Origin: Chaenocephalus aceratus
Lineage: Eukaryota > Chordata > Actinopteri > Perciformes > Channichthyidae
DNA length: 64,000 bases
NCBI GenBank assembly: GCA_023974075.1
Contig: JAMFTG010000209.1
Span: 132,501-196,500 of the forward strand
Direction: 5' to 3'
The notes beneath the pieces are model-generated. The model was given only the letters and a program-made list of their open reading frames with translations. It was not told the DNA's origin and ran no database searches. Positions within the stretch are counted from its first letter, which is position 1; every line of letters begins with the position of its first letter. Both the position numbers and the translations under genes were made by a program. Of this stretch, positions 11,043 to 24,636 are shown piece by piece.

Positions 11043-11079
<37 letters not shown>

Positions 11080-11083
11080 ACAC

Positions 11084-11116
<33 letters not shown>
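11043..11116. repeat. (CA)n microsatellite, interrupted
   Basis: CA repeats with gacaca and accccacac interruptions. Confidence 0.95.
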
Positions 11117-11118
<2 letters not shown>

Positions 11119-11253
11119 TGACAGATGGCCAGTCTCCCTAGCAACACCAAAGTGTCTTTAGAGCCGTTCTGTTGAGTATTGAGGGGCCAGAGATACTTGG
11201 CAGAGTGGAAGCTGTGATCAGTGGCCTTCAATCTGCACTCATTTCTTCCTCAG

Positions 11254-11422
<169 letters not shown>

Positions 11423-11809
11423 CCTTGGCTTCATGCTAAACAGGCATTTTAAAAACGACGATCTGGCAATTTAATCTTTTAATAGCACTAAATATGTCCT
11501 GTCTTCCAGATCCAAGTTCCTATAACTGCTTTGGAAACTTCTCCCTGTTCGGGTTTGAAGTAAAGCGGCACTCACGAAAGACAATTATAAACCTAATGGT
11601 TAACATCTGAAAAGAAGGGTCAAGCTTAAACACTACATTTCCCACAATGCAACCAGGTATCTTTCATTTCACCCTCCCTCGAAAGAGGCCACGTCCTTAC
11701 TTGAACGTTTTTTTGTTGTCAGACCTGAAGTGAGCTTACCCTAAAATCTTATCTGTACGACTTTCTGGATTATCGTCTCTAAATGTCTGTAAGTCTAACA
11801 CCCAAAAGA

Positions 11810-12180
11810 TATTCACTTAAATGTGAAATAAGAACATTTAACTTCTGAGAGGCTGAAATCGGCATTTTCTAGAATTCTTGCAAGAAAAATTCCTTCAACA
11901 ATAAATCGCTTTTATATAAAATATCAAAACAGTTGGAGATTACTTGTCTGTCCATCGACTAATCGTTGCATCTCTAACTCAAAGGTTCTGGGGAATTATC
12001 ACGATTACTGCACCGACATAAAGTCATACATGAGAAGTTCTCCCAGGTGTTCTTAAATGTGAAATAAGAAATAGAAATGCGGCGAATATAATTTCTGAGA
12101 GGCTGAAATCTGCATTTTTCGAGACGTCTTGCGATAAAACTATTTTATATAAAATATCAAAATATCAAAACTCAGAATCA
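11810..12180. repeat. two diverged copies of a ~130-bp segment
   Basis: The order aaatgtgaaataagaa, tctgagaggctgaaatc, gcattttc, tttatataaaatatcaaaa occurs at 11819-11935 and again at 12055-12175. This is a local duplication or two copies of one dispersed repeat just downstream of exon d. The rest of 11421-11810 holds nothing recognisable. Confidence 0.75.
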
Positions 12181-12234
12181 AAGACTGTGGGAAGTAACCG
12201 GGCGTCGTCAGGGAAGTGTCCCCGGTGGTCTTAC

Positions 12235-12361
12235 CTGCGCCCCTTTGCTCTTGCGCGTCGACGAGCTGACCGCGGAGTAGGCGGCTGTGTTCAGGTCGTC
12301 GGTGCTGATGTTGTCCAACGTGTCGCTCAGACCGCTGCTCACAGAGCTGCTGTCGTCCCAG
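12235..12361 (-). CDS. nav3: nav3 exon d
   Basis: This 127-nt exon has an acceptor ctcctctcctcctgcag ending at 12362 and a strong donor CAG|gtaaga at 12234. The first base completes Ser, then 42 codons read WDDSSSVSSGLSDTLDNIST, DDLNTAAYSAVSSSTRKSKGAQ, ending in phase 0. SWDDSSSVSSG.SDT.DN.STDD is one of the best conserved navigator blocks. The acceptor pyrimidine tract is intact, but a TTAA-flanked transposon carrying the 37-bp satellite B begins only 35 nt upstream of the exon, at 12396. Confidence 0.93.
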
Positions 12362-12395
12362 CTGCAGGAGGAGAGGAGCAGGGGGTTAGGGTTAA

Positions 12396-14247
12396 AGGAC
12401 ACCTATGTCTCTTATCAACATGTGTCCCCTCTTCTTCATGTCTCCTCTACATCAACATGTGTCCCCTCTTCTTCATGTCTCTTCTACATCAACATGTGTC
12501 CCCTCTTCTTCATGTCTCTTCTACATCAACATGTGTCCCCTCTTCTTCATGTCTCTTCTACATCAACATGTGTCCCTCTTCTTCATGTCTCTTCTACATC
12601 AACATGTGTCCCCTCTTCTTTATGTCTCTTCTACATCAACATGTGTCCCCTCTTCTTCATGTCTCTTCTACATCAACATGTGTCCCCTCTTCTTCATGTC
12701 TCTTCTACATCAACATGTGTCCCCTCTTCTCCATGTCTCTTCTACATCAACATGTGTCCCCTCTTCTTCATGTCTCTTCTACATCAACATGTGTCCCCTC
12801 TTCTTCATGTCTCTTCTACATCAACATGTGTCCCCTCTTCTTCCTGTCTCTTCTACATCAACATGTGTCCCCTCTTCTTCATGTCTCTTCTACATCAACA
12901 TGTGTCCCCTCTTCTTCATGTCTCTCCTACATCAACATGTGTCCCCTCTTCTCCATGTCTCTTCTACATCAACATGTGTCCCCCTCTTCTTCATGTCTCT
13001 TCTACATCAACATGTGTCCCCTCTTCTTCATGTCTCTTCTACATCAACATGTGTCCCCTCTTCTACATCAACATGTGTCCCCTCTTCTTCATGTCTCCTC
13101 TACATCAACATGTGTCCCCTCTTCTTCTTGTCTCTTCTACATCAACATGTGTCCCCTCTTCTTCATGTCTCTCCTACATCAACATGTGTCCCCTCTTCTT
13201 CATGTCTCTTCTACATCAACATGTGTCCCCTCTTCTTCATGTCTCTTCCACATCAACATGTGTCCCCTCTTCTTCATGTCTCTTCTACATCAACATGTGT
13301 CCCCTCTTCGTCATGTCTCTTCTACATCAACATGTGTCCCCTCTTCTACATCAACATGTGTCCCCTCTTCTTCATGTCTCCTCTACATCAACATGTGTCC
13401 CCTCTTCTTCTTGTCTCTTCTACATCAACATGTGTCCCCTCTTCTTCATGTCTCTTCTACATCAACATGTGTCCCCTCTTCTTCATGTCTCTTCCACATC
13501 AACATGTGTCCCCTCTTCTTCATGTCTCTTCTACATCAACATGTGTCCCCTCTTCTTCATGTCTCTTCTACATCAACATGTGTCCCCTCTTCTTCATGTC
13601 TCTTCTACATCAACATGTGTCCCCTCTTCTTCATGTCTCTTCTACATCAACATGTGTCCCCTCTTCTTCATGTCTCTTCTACATCAACATGTGTCCCCTC
13701 TTCTTCATGTCTCTTCTACATCAACATGTGTCCCCTCTTCTTCATGTCTCTTCTACATCAACATGTGTCCCCTCTTCTTCATGTCTCTTCTACATCAACA
13801 TGTGTCCCTCTTCTTCATGTCTTCTACATCACATGTGTCCCCTCTGTGGAAAGAGACTCTGAAAGTTTCAGGAACAAAGATTTTCTCTCTTTTTGATCCA
13901 TTTCTATAAAAACCTGTCTGAAAATGAGCTGATCAGATTTTGGACACTTTGTGATGTCATAACGATGTGTTGTCTTGAGTAACCATTAGCCAATCAGCAA
14001 CAAGGTACCCCCCCCCCCCATTGAGTTCTTTGTAACCAAATGTCTCTCAGAGGGGCGTGGGGAGGGGCTCCTTATCTTCATCTAAAGTAACAGACAGAGA
14101 ATCAGCACTTTGGAAACAGGGCTGAAACAGAGGGGATTATGGGTGATGCTGCAATGATCTGTTTGGTGTTTCAGCCAATCAGAGACAGGCTCTGGATATA
14201 TCTGAGAGCTGTGATATACTGATGAGAAACAGTATAATAGGAGACCT
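12396..14247. mobile_element. TTAA-flanked non-autonomous DNA transposon B1 carrying satellite B
   Basis: TTAA stands on both sides (12392-12395 and 14248-14251). The ends aggacacctat and ataggagacct are inverted repeats matching at 9 of 11 positions. TTAA duplication is typical of piggyBac and Kolobok elements; the AGG start favours Kolobok, by inference. Inside is the 37-bp satellite (12411-13848), then a unique ~400-bp tail (ctgaaaatgagctgatcaga; ggggcgtggggaggggctcc; gaatcagcactttggaaaca). The tail is repeated almost exactly at 58029-58352. There is no transposase. Confidence 0.8.
12411..13848 (+). repeat. satellite B, 37-bp tandem array, about 39 copies
   Basis: Units of acatcaacatgtgtcccctc followed by ttcttcatgtctcttct. 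A few units are shortened to 22 bp (near 13063 and 13345), and that pair of short units recurs about 280 bp apart with the same neighbours, which points to segmental duplication inside the array. Since 37 is not a multiple of three, all three frames cycle and stay open. The resulting 480-570-residue open frames have no start context, no unique sequence and no relatives expected. Confidence 0.95.
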
Positions 14248-14251
14248 TTAA

Positions 14252-14400
14252 AGTTCGTAAAAACAGTTCTCTATCTGTGTTTTTTTATTTTTGTTTGACT
14301 TTTATGTACGCACCACGACGCCAAGTCAACTTCCTCGTACGCGTCAACCTACCTGGTAATAAACCTGATTCTGATTCTAAAGTCATGTCGTAATCCGAAC
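14252..14400 (+). mobile_element. retroposon 3' tail (L2/CR1-like)
   Basis: The sequence cctacctggtaataaacctg followed by attctgattcta fits the ATTCTG-type tail of L2/CR1-clade LINEs or SINEs using their tail. A related end occurs at 23130-23205. It is only a fragment. Confidence 0.5.
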
Positions 14401-14699
14401 ACGAGGTTCCTTAACATCTCACCTTTCTTTGAGCGATGGCAGAAGAATGTGTCAAATGTTCTGCGAGGAAAGCAGACGTGAAAAAAATACATTTTATTTA
14501 TTAAAAACAAAGAAACTAATTACGCTTTGTTGGAACCAGTCAATTCTGTCTGGCTGGCTATAATTGATCCCAGACGAGGAGACGAGACCCGAGGCTTTAA
14601 AGAGGCAACGAAGAGTCGTTCTTTCAAAAGGCTTACCGAGGAGACGGGAAGATAATTGTGTTATTGATCTGTTCAGAAACTCAATGAGAGTTCTGACGC

Positions 14700-15264
14700 C
14701 CCGTCTACACTGCAGGCATCGAAAAATGCTTTCAACGCTTCGTCCATTCACTTGAATGGGGTGACGTAGAAGATTTTGAATCTTCGCCGAACTGCATTGT
14801 GGGAAGCATGGCATGGCTTTGCATCGGGAGCATCAAAAGTTGAGCAATGTTCAACTTCTGATGCTCCCGATGCTTTCGAAGCTGGCATCAGCCAATCAAA
14901 TCCCGTTTATGCAAATCTGACAGTACAAGCGCTAGCCAATCAAACCGCGTGTAAGCAGGGAGAACCAGACCGCAGTTCATTTCCTCATATTCCAAACGAG
15001 AAGTTACGGTAGCAAGTCACCCGGTTCTTTACGACCAGAACTATTAACGGGATACAAACCGGAGGAACCAGCATGGAGGGAGGTGGCAGAGACAGTGGGG
15101 GAAACTGGTAGGTTTTTCGCCTGTTTGGGGAGTTTATATCCAGTTTACTTCGTTTTAACATTGCTATTGCTTTGTATGCCGGGGGCGGGAGATTCCTGAT
15201 TGGTTGTTGGTCGCCTTGGATACGCCCAGCTTCAAGATTTGTTGATGCCTGTAGTGTAGACGGG
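14700..15264. mobile_element. MITE-like element, family E, copy E1
   Basis: The ends at 14700-14720 and 15244-15264 are inverted repeats identical at 20 of 21 bases (core gtctacactgcaggcatc). The interior carries gccgaactgcattgtggg, gcgctagccaatcaaaccgc and ggaaccagcatggagggagg, which are shared with 26795-27240 and 59851-60696. The 565-bp element has no intact transposase. No clear target duplication was found, so the superfamily is open. Confidence 0.82.
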
Positions 15265-15506
15265 CCATATTGCATTATTTTGAATGTGGATTTGAGCGTG
15301 TAAGCAGCCTGAGATTTAAAGGGGATATTGCCAGAGCCTACAAGCAAAAACGAATATGTGGTTTATATCGAGCTGCCGCCTTTAGAAGGTTTGAAATGAA
15401 TTATGTGCAGACACCTTGCAGCCCAGCTGTCCAGTGATGCAGGGTGAAATTCATTTGTTCTTTTGACAGATTTAGAATGGGCTGCATTTATCTTTCCAAC
15501 CAGGCA

Positions 15507-17145
<1,639 letters not shown>

Positions 17146-17875
17146 CAGAGAGGGCAAAGGTACACACATCCTTTGCTCAAGTAGAAGTACAGATACTCGT
17201 GTTTAAAGATACTCTGGTAAAAGTAGAAGTACTCAATAAAGTTCTTTACTCAAGTCAAAGTAAAGAACTTTGAAATGTACTTCAGTAAAAAATACGTTTC
17301 CATTGGTCCCTCTTCTTTAGAGAAGACCAGGAAGTGATGGAAAGAAACATGTAAGAAGTAGAAAGTACAGGTATTTGAGTTCAACATGTAAGAAGTAGAA
17401 AGTGCAGGTATTTGAGTTCAACATGTAAGAAGTAGAAAGTACAGGTATTTGAGTTCAACATGTAAGAAGTAGAAAGTGCAGGTATTTGGGTTCAACATGT
17501 GAGAAGTAGAAAGTACAGGTATTTGAGTTCAACATGTGAGAAGTAGAAAGTACAGGTATTTGAGTTCAACATGTGAGAAGTAGAAAGTACAGGTATTTGA
17601 GTTCAACATGTAAGAAGTAGAAAGTACAGGTATTTGAGTTCAACATGTAAGAAGTAGAAAGTACAGGTATTTGAGTTCAACATGTGAGAAGTAGAAAGTA
17701 CAGGTATTTGAGTTCAACATGTAAGAAGTAGAAAGTACAGGTATTTGAGTTCAACATGTAAGAAGTCAAAGTCAAAAGTCGTCAGAAAAACAAGTAATGG
17801 AGTAAAGTACTGATACCAGAAAAAGTACTTAAGTACAGTAATGCAGTATTTGTACACCACTCCTTCCCACCTCTG
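17146..17875. mobile_element. hAT-like element D2, inverted, with short satellite D array
   Basis: The left end is cagagagggcaaaggtacac and the right end cccacctctg, the inverse of cagaggtggg in D1. The subterminal sequences (cctttgctcaagtagaagta; aagtacttaagtacagtaat) mirror those of D1. The candidate 8-bp flanks cagatgaa and gatataaa agree at only 5 of 8 positions. It contains about 11 copies of satellite D (17345-17770). Confidence 0.75.
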
Positions 17876-18504
17876 GATATAAATAATTGTACTCCTGTTG
17901 TTCTCTGAGAGTTTATAAGCATCGTATTCACAGAGAGAACTTTAAAGACGGAGATGAGAAGAGACCAAAGACACAGATGGTGTTTAACAAGTGCTGATTG
18001 CTCCTTGTGCCCAATGACACATCTCAAATATCATTCAAGCTGCATCCTGATTCATTTGCTCCGAGCGGAGACACATGGGCTTGAGAGCATGCAGGGCTTC
18101 ACACTTCCTCACAAAAAGGGAATGCTTGAGTGTGTCATCCTAATAAAGGAGCAGGCAGATGGTGAGAAGAAGCTCAATCACTTCTTATCCGTCTTTTCCT
18201 CCTTCTGGGGGGCTTCTTATTCAATCCTATCAATCCTGTGTAATATTATTCTCACCATGTCTTCTCGGGTGATTCTTAATTAACATAATGATTTCTCAGT
18301 TTATAGCTCCCGGAGTCGCGGAGTAAGAGATACCCTTTAGCGTCTGCGTCCACTTCTGTAATTACTTTACATTTGTGTTAATTCACAAAGCAAGTTATCA
18401 TCATGGACGGCAGCTAAAACGCAGAACATTAAAACGCATTTTTTAACAGGCTATCAATGTCTAATATAGAAATAAATCTAAAATGTATTATTCTTTCGCC
18501 ATAT
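17876..18504. other. intronic, nothing recognised
   Basis: Unique-looking sequence between the D2 element and satellite A. Neither an exon nor repeat borders were found. Confidence 0.45.
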
Positions 18505-19794
18505 GTTCAGGTGTATATCAGTATGTAGTGTCTCTACTTTAAAGAGTCCTCTCCTGCTGATGTTCAGGTGTATATCAGTATGTAGTGTCTCTACTTTAAA
18601 GAGTCCTCTCCTGCTGATGTTCAGGTGTATATCAGTATGTAGTGTCTCTACTTTAAAGAGTCCTCTCTTGCTGATGTTCAGGTGTATATCAGTATGTAGT
18701 GTCTCTACTTTAAAGAGTCCTCTCCTGCTGATGTTCAGGTGTATATCAGTATGTAGTGTCTCTACTTTAAAGAGTCCTCTCCTGCTGATGTTCAGGTGTA
18801 TATCAGTATGTAGTGTCTCTACTTTAAAGAGTCCTCTCCTGCTGATGTTCAGGTGTATATCAGTACGTAGTGTCTCTACTTTAAAGAGTCCTCTCCTGCT
18901 GATGTTCAGGTGTATATCAGTATGTAGTGTCTCTACTTTAAAGAGTCCTCTCCTGCTGATGTTCAGGTCTATATCAGTACGTAGTGTCTCTACTTTAAAG
19001 AGTCCTCTCCTGCTGATGTTCAGGTCTATATCAGTATGTAGTGTCTCTACTTTAAAGAGTCCTCTCCTGCTGATGTTCAGGTGTATATCAGTATGTAGTG
19101 TCTCTACTTTAAAGAGTCCTCTCCTGCTGATGTTCAGGTGTATATCAGTACGTAGTGTCTCTACTTTAAAGAGTCCTCTCCTGCTGATGTTCAGGTGTAT
19201 ATCAGTATGTAGTGTCTCTACTTTAAAGAGTCCTCTCCTGCTGATGTTCAGGTGTATATCAGTATGTAGTGTCTCTACTTTAAAGAGTCCTCTCCTGCTG
19301 ATGTTCAGGTGTATATCAGTATGTAGTGTCTCTACTTTAAAGAGTCCTCTCCTGCTGATGTTCAGGTGTATATCAGTATGTAGTGTCTCTACTTTAAAGA
19401 GTCCTCTCCTGCTGATGTTCAGGTCTATATCAGTACGTAGTGTCTCTACTTTAAAGAGTCCTCTCCTGCTGATGTTCAGGTCTATATCAGTATGTAGTGT
19501 CTCTACTTTAAAGAGTCCTCTCCTGCTGATGTTCAGGTGTATATCAGTATGTAGTGTCTCTACTTTAAAGAGTCCTCTCCTGCTGATGTTCAGGTGTATA
19601 TCAGTATGTAGTGTCTCTACTTTAAAGAGTCCTCTCCTGCTGATGTTCAGGTGTATATCAGTATGTAGTGTCTCTACTTTAAAGAGTCCTCTCATGCTGA
19701 TGTTCAGGTGTATATCAGTATGTAGCGTCTCTACTTTAAAGAGTCCTCTCCTGCTGATGTTCAGGTGTATATCAGTATGTAGTGTCTCTACCTT
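18505..19794 (-). repeat. satellite A, inverted 57-bp array, about 23 copies
   Basis: This is the reverse complement of the array at 1127-3239. Variants show longer-range order: an adjacent pair of monomers with ggtctatatc (starting at 18966 and about 19023) recurs exactly 456 bp later (19422 and about 19479), which is 8 x 57. The right end runs straight into the unique tail of a B-type element (ttgctgattggctaatggtt). Confidence 0.94.
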
Positions 19795-21139
19795 GTTGCT
19801 GATTGGCTAATGGTTACTCAAGCCAAAACATCGTGATGACATCATAAAGTGGCCAAAATCTGATCAGCTCATTTTCAGACAGGTTTTTATAGAAATTGAT
19901 CAAAAAGAGAGAGAATCTTTGTTCCTGAAACTTTCAGAGTCTCTTTCCACAGAGGGGACACATGTTGATGTAGAAGAGACATGAAGAAGAGGGGACACAT
20001 GTTGATGTAGAAGAGACATGAAGAAGAGGGGACACATGTTGATGTAGAAGAGACATGAAGAAGAGGGGACACATGTTGATGTAGAAGAGACATGAAGAAG
20101 AGGGGACACATGTTGATGTAGAAGAGACATGAAGAAGAGGGGACACATGTTGATGTGGAAGAGTCATGAAGAAGAGGGGACACATGTTGATGTAGAAGAG
20201 ACATGAAGAAGAGAGGACACATGTTGATGTAGAAGAGACGTGAAGAAGAGGGGACACATGTTGATGTGGAAGAGACATGAAGAAGAGGGGACGCATGTTG
20301 ATGTAGAAGAGACATGAAGAAGAGAGGACACATGTTGATGTAGAAGAGACATGAAGAAGAGGGGACACATGTTGATGTAGAAGAGACATGAAGAAGAGGG
20401 GACACATGTTGATGTAGAAGAGACATGGAGAAGAGGGGACACATGTTGATGTAGAAGAGTCATGAAGAAGAGGGGACACATGTTGATGTAGAAGAGACAT
20501 GAAGAAGAGAGGACACATGTTGATGTAGAAGAGACATGAAAAAGAGGGGACACATGTTGATGTGGAAGAGTCATGAAGAAGAGGGGACACATGTTGATGT
20601 AGAAGAGACATGAAGAAGAGGGGACACATGTTGATGTAGAAGAGACGTGAAGAAGAGGGGACACATGTTGATGTGGAAGAGACATGAAGAAGAGGGGACG
20701 CATGTTGATGTAGAAGAGACATGAAGAAGAGAGGACACATGTTGATGTAGAAGAGACATGAAGAAGAGGGGACACATGTTGATGTAGAAGAGACATGAAG
20801 AAGAGGGGACACATGTTGATGTAGAAGAGACATGGAGAAGAGGGGACACATGTTGATGTAGAAGAGTCATGAAGAAGAGGGGACACATGTTGATGTAGAA
20901 GAGACATGAAGAAGAGAGGACACATGTTGATGTAGAAGAGACGTGAAGAAGAGAGGACACATGTTGATGTAGAAGAGACATGAAGAAGAGGGGACACATG
21001 TTGATGTAGAAGAGACATGAAGAAGAGGGGACACATGTTGATGTAGAAGAGACATGAAGAAGAGGGGACACATGTTGATGTAGAAGAGACATGGAGAAGA
21101 GGGGACACATGTTGATGTGGAAGAGACATGAAGAAGAGA
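19795..21139 (-). mobile_element. B-type element B2, inverted, fused to satellite A
   Basis: Read on the minus strand, satellite B (21139-19953) is followed by gaaagagactctgaaagttt, ctgaaaatgagctgatcaga and gtaaccattagccaatcagc, as in B1. At caacaaggta the B1 sequence is replaced by satellite A. The expected TTAA-flanked left end is not intact, only a weak tttaactgtacc at the array edge. Confidence 0.75.
19953..21139 (-). repeat. satellite B array with 11-monomer higher-order repeat
   Basis: About 32 copies of the 37-bp unit in reverse orientation. Three rare variants each recur 407 bp apart (11 x 37): acgcatg at 20291 and 20698, cgtg at 20239 and 20646, catggag at 20424 and 20831. The array has therefore been duplicated in blocks of 11 monomers. 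Confidence 0.93.
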
Positions 21140-21539
21140 TGGTACAGTTAAAGCATCCATTCCCCGTGACTCTTCCTGGGATGAAAGGGTTGATCTAACA
21201 AAATGAAATGTCCTCCTCCCCCTCCTGAGAGCTGACTGAATATTTAATCGTCTCCCAGGATCAGCTGCTCTGCATCCTTACAAAAAAAATGGCACAGTCG
21301 AACTCAATCAACCCTTCAGCGAGGGCTGCGGGACTCCTGTGTCGTAACTGCTTTAATTAGCAATGAGCTACAGTACACAGTACGCGGAAGGAGGGGGAGG
21401 ATATTGCATCGCTGCAGTGAAATGGCCAGAAAGCGCCAAATAATTAATTGTCGTTTTGTCAAAACATCCATCTGAAAACACACTGCGTTTCCCCTTGTGA
21501 TGCTTCTGGTTATTGGACTTCTGATATGACCAGTGTAAA

Positions 21540-21927
21540 AAGTCAAATCAAGCAATCTGATTGGTTCTTAGCCGTGATATAATGAGCGTATATCACGGGG
21601 AGAATTGTAGTTACTTTTCACAACAAGTCAGTATCCCTCCGCGTCTGAGAAAAGCTGTTGGCAGTTTGCTTTTCAAACTGGAACAAGAAATCAGCGGAGA
21701 AGTAACGGCCGCAGAAACCCTCCTTTTTACGCAGCGGTCCAGACATACACATCAAACTGCGACACATATTCAGTGTGCGGTTCCTTTGGCATTAAGGCAG
21801 GGATATCTAGATACTTCCCAAGCTTTGACATCATGAATTGTGCTACTTTTAAAGCAAGCAACGATGTTTTCAAATCAAAAAGGTCCGCAAAAACGCTATC
21901 GACCAATCAGATTGCTTGATTTGACTT
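21540..21927. mobile_element. MITE with 26-bp perfect terminal inverted repeats
   Basis: The ends at 21540-21565 and 21902-21927 are exact reverse complements (core gtcaaatcaagcaatctgat). The 388-bp interior (cgtgatataatgagcgtata; caacaagtcagtatccctcc) has no coding capacity. A second, right-truncated copy is at 45299-45510. Target duplication is not clear. Confidence 0.85.
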
Positions 21928-24170
21928 GTCCGTTTTATAAATATATTTACATTTAGTCCGTTACGAAACAAATTTACAAAGCTTAAAATGGAAACATGTA
22001 AGATTAACTTCGACCTCCGGGGGGGTCTTACTATGGAGGAGTGGCTATCTCCAGAAAGCACCTAACCGACGACATGCAGAGCTCCGTGAAGAGCAGGCAG
22101 ACCAACTGGAGAAGTAGCACCATTCAAAAGCTTTCTAATGCGGGTCTTGACACAAAGCAGAGACATGATGGCCGTTAGTGGCCACAGGTGCGAAAGCTCT
22201 CTCCAGAGATACGGGAAACCGAATCTCGGGGACCGGAGAAAGTGGAGCAATATTCTCGCCACGCCAAGAACAACCTATACAAGTAACCACGGAAACCATG
22301 CTACTGATGCTGGACAGGTTTTCAGTAACACGGCAACATACACATGAATGTAAATAAAAAGCCAAATAATGTATCAACGCTGTCTGTCTAATATGTTATG
22401 CCTGTCGTGAGCTATTGCTGTAATGGAATTATGTAATCAGGGTACAAAAGGTAACTGTATTCCCGGTTTACAGTTAAATGTAACGTCTCTACAAATTTGG
22501 GATAATTTGCAGGATTACAGTGTAACGTAAAACCTAAAAATATCACAGTGTCTGTTGTTAAGGATCAAAAGTAATCTCTTCTCTGTAAACTGTTCTGTTC
22601 ACTAATACTTTAAGTGTGAATACTTCTACTGCCTGAATCTGCTTTATGGTTTTCACTTTCTTTGCTTCATGTGTTCTGTTTCTAATTCAGCAGGTGAACC
22701 TATATGTTCATAAAATAGTGTGTGTGAGCTCAACTGTGTGTGTTAAACTAATACGGAGCATTTTCTCTCAACACTAAGTGCTTTTTTAAACTGTAGTATG
22801 TGCTCATATGAGATAGATGCTGAATAAAAAGCATGTTTTCCGATCAATAAAATCATTTCTGATCCTAAATATATTGGTTTCCACACATTGTTCTGTCGTC
22901 TCACATAATGCCCTTCGGCGAAAAACATCTTATTGATATTTAATTTCTCTTATTCGTATTTAATTAATTGCACGGCGTTTGATATTGAGGTAAAGAAAGT
23001 AAGTAACGGAAAGTAATCAGGATACATTCATTTTCAATTCTGATACTTCGATTAGGTTGTATTGTATTGCTGTATTGTATTGCTACGATTTCACCCATAT
23101 TCAATGTAAATATTGCAATATTTTTGTTTTATTTGTATGTTTATGTACAAGTCAAAATCCTCGTATGTGTCCACCTACCTTGTAATAAAAATGTTTCTAA
23201 TTTTGGATTTGTCTGCGTGTGATGGTGGAGCTGCTCAAAGGAAGTGAGATGTGACTTCACCTCAGAATGCAGAATAAAAACATCTTAAAAAACCAAATCC
23301 TTATTCTTTTGCCGTGCAGATTCTTTCGCTAACCCTTGGTTTTCCACTTAGCTGCTGCGTCTCCGCTCAGCCGTGCAAACGTTACCTCATGAAATATTCA
23401 GAACCCTCGGCCCTGTTCCCTCAGAGGAGAAGATGCTTGGCGGCACGAACAAAGGAGAACATCGGTGATTACACGGCATCATGGAGATTAATGAAATCTG
23501 GACTTTAAGGGCTTGATACGTATTTAAGGGGAAAAGTTGAAGTGAGTTAAGATGGGATGTCTCCACAGGGGAGGAGGCAAATATACTCAGATGACCCGTT
23601 ATGTAACAAAACTGCTGAAACACTCAGCGATAGTCACCACTAAGGGAGAAGATATATCATTAGTATAAAAGTATTAACTTCAATTTTATTTATTTTGATG
23701 TTAAATGAACAATTTATGAAGTTTCCATTTAGAAAATCCATGAAATGGGACGTTTTATGGAACAAACCGAGGAAAACTTGCCACTGAAACATATTTCTTA
23801 CACTTAATGGAGAATATATAACATTATTATAAAAGTCCTGACTCCAATTTTGTTTATTTTGATGTTATAGGAATTATTTTTTTAAAGTTTTTGTAGAAAC
23901 AAATCCATGGTTTTCAGCTGTCATTAAAAACCTGTGGCTAAACTGGAACATCCTCATTTGCAGTTCAAATATTTGACGACAAATGGTCAAATCTGTCTGA
24001 GAAGTAAATGTGAGTTTAAAATTATTTTTAAAAATAATGTTTTTAAAATAATCATACAAGCTTTTAATCTACACGGATATAAATTGTTCACTTTAGCTCA
24101 AGCTAGGATCAGATGAAAGGCACACTCCCTTACTGTGCAACACGAATAGCCAGAAGACCTTTTTTTTAGT

Positions 24171-24172
<2 letters not shown>
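21928..24172. other. intronic, no gene seen
   Basis: Mostly AT-rich unique sequence. A retroposon-like end sits at 23060-23205 (tgtccaccta then ccttgtaataaaaatgtttc). A pair of diverged direct repeats (aaagtattaacttcaatttt and aaagtcctgactccaatttt, near 23667 and 23840) indicates an old duplication. Confidence 0.5.
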
Positions 24173-24203
<31 letters not shown>

Positions 24204-24326
24204 CACACATACACACACACACACACGTTTCACTAAGAGTTATAAAAGCTTCTAAAAGCAAATTAATCAGTCTGAAATGCATACAGGTATCTAATTAAAC
24301 GTAAACTAAGTGTCACAAGGCACAAC

Positions 24327-24371
<45 letters not shown>

Positions 24372-24380
24372 CACACACAG
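24173..24380. repeat. two (CA)n microsatellites
   Basis: CA tracts at 24173-24226 and 24331-24380, interrupted by cgca, cata and gtcaca. Confidence 0.95.
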
Positions 24381-24586
24381 ACACGCACACACGCTTGTTT
24401 CTCCAACACACAGAGCACTTATGATGTCAATGGAAAACACTCATCCTCATTCTCCTGGTACAGTTATCCCACGTAATGCTTAATGCCTCTGAGACAATAA
24501 AACATTCGAAAATACATAAATTCTCCTGCCTTTCTGGGGCTCACTTCCACAACACACACACAGCAGAAATAAGCATCATGTACAGG

Positions 24587-24632
<46 letters not shown>
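24587..24632. repeat. (GT)n microsatellite
   Basis: 23 uninterrupted GT units. Confidence 0.97.

Positions 24633-24636
<4 letters not shown>

Noticed and set aside
12187..13909. Open frames of 485-569 codons on the plus strand
   Set aside because: They are satellite B read in three frames (37 bp cycles through all frames without stops). There is no unique domain, and an unrelated nav3 exon lies on the other strand at the start.
18478..19810. 405- and 435-codon open frames on both strands
   Set aside because: A 57-bp repeat without stop codons gives identical 19-residue periods on both strands; no independent evidence of coding.
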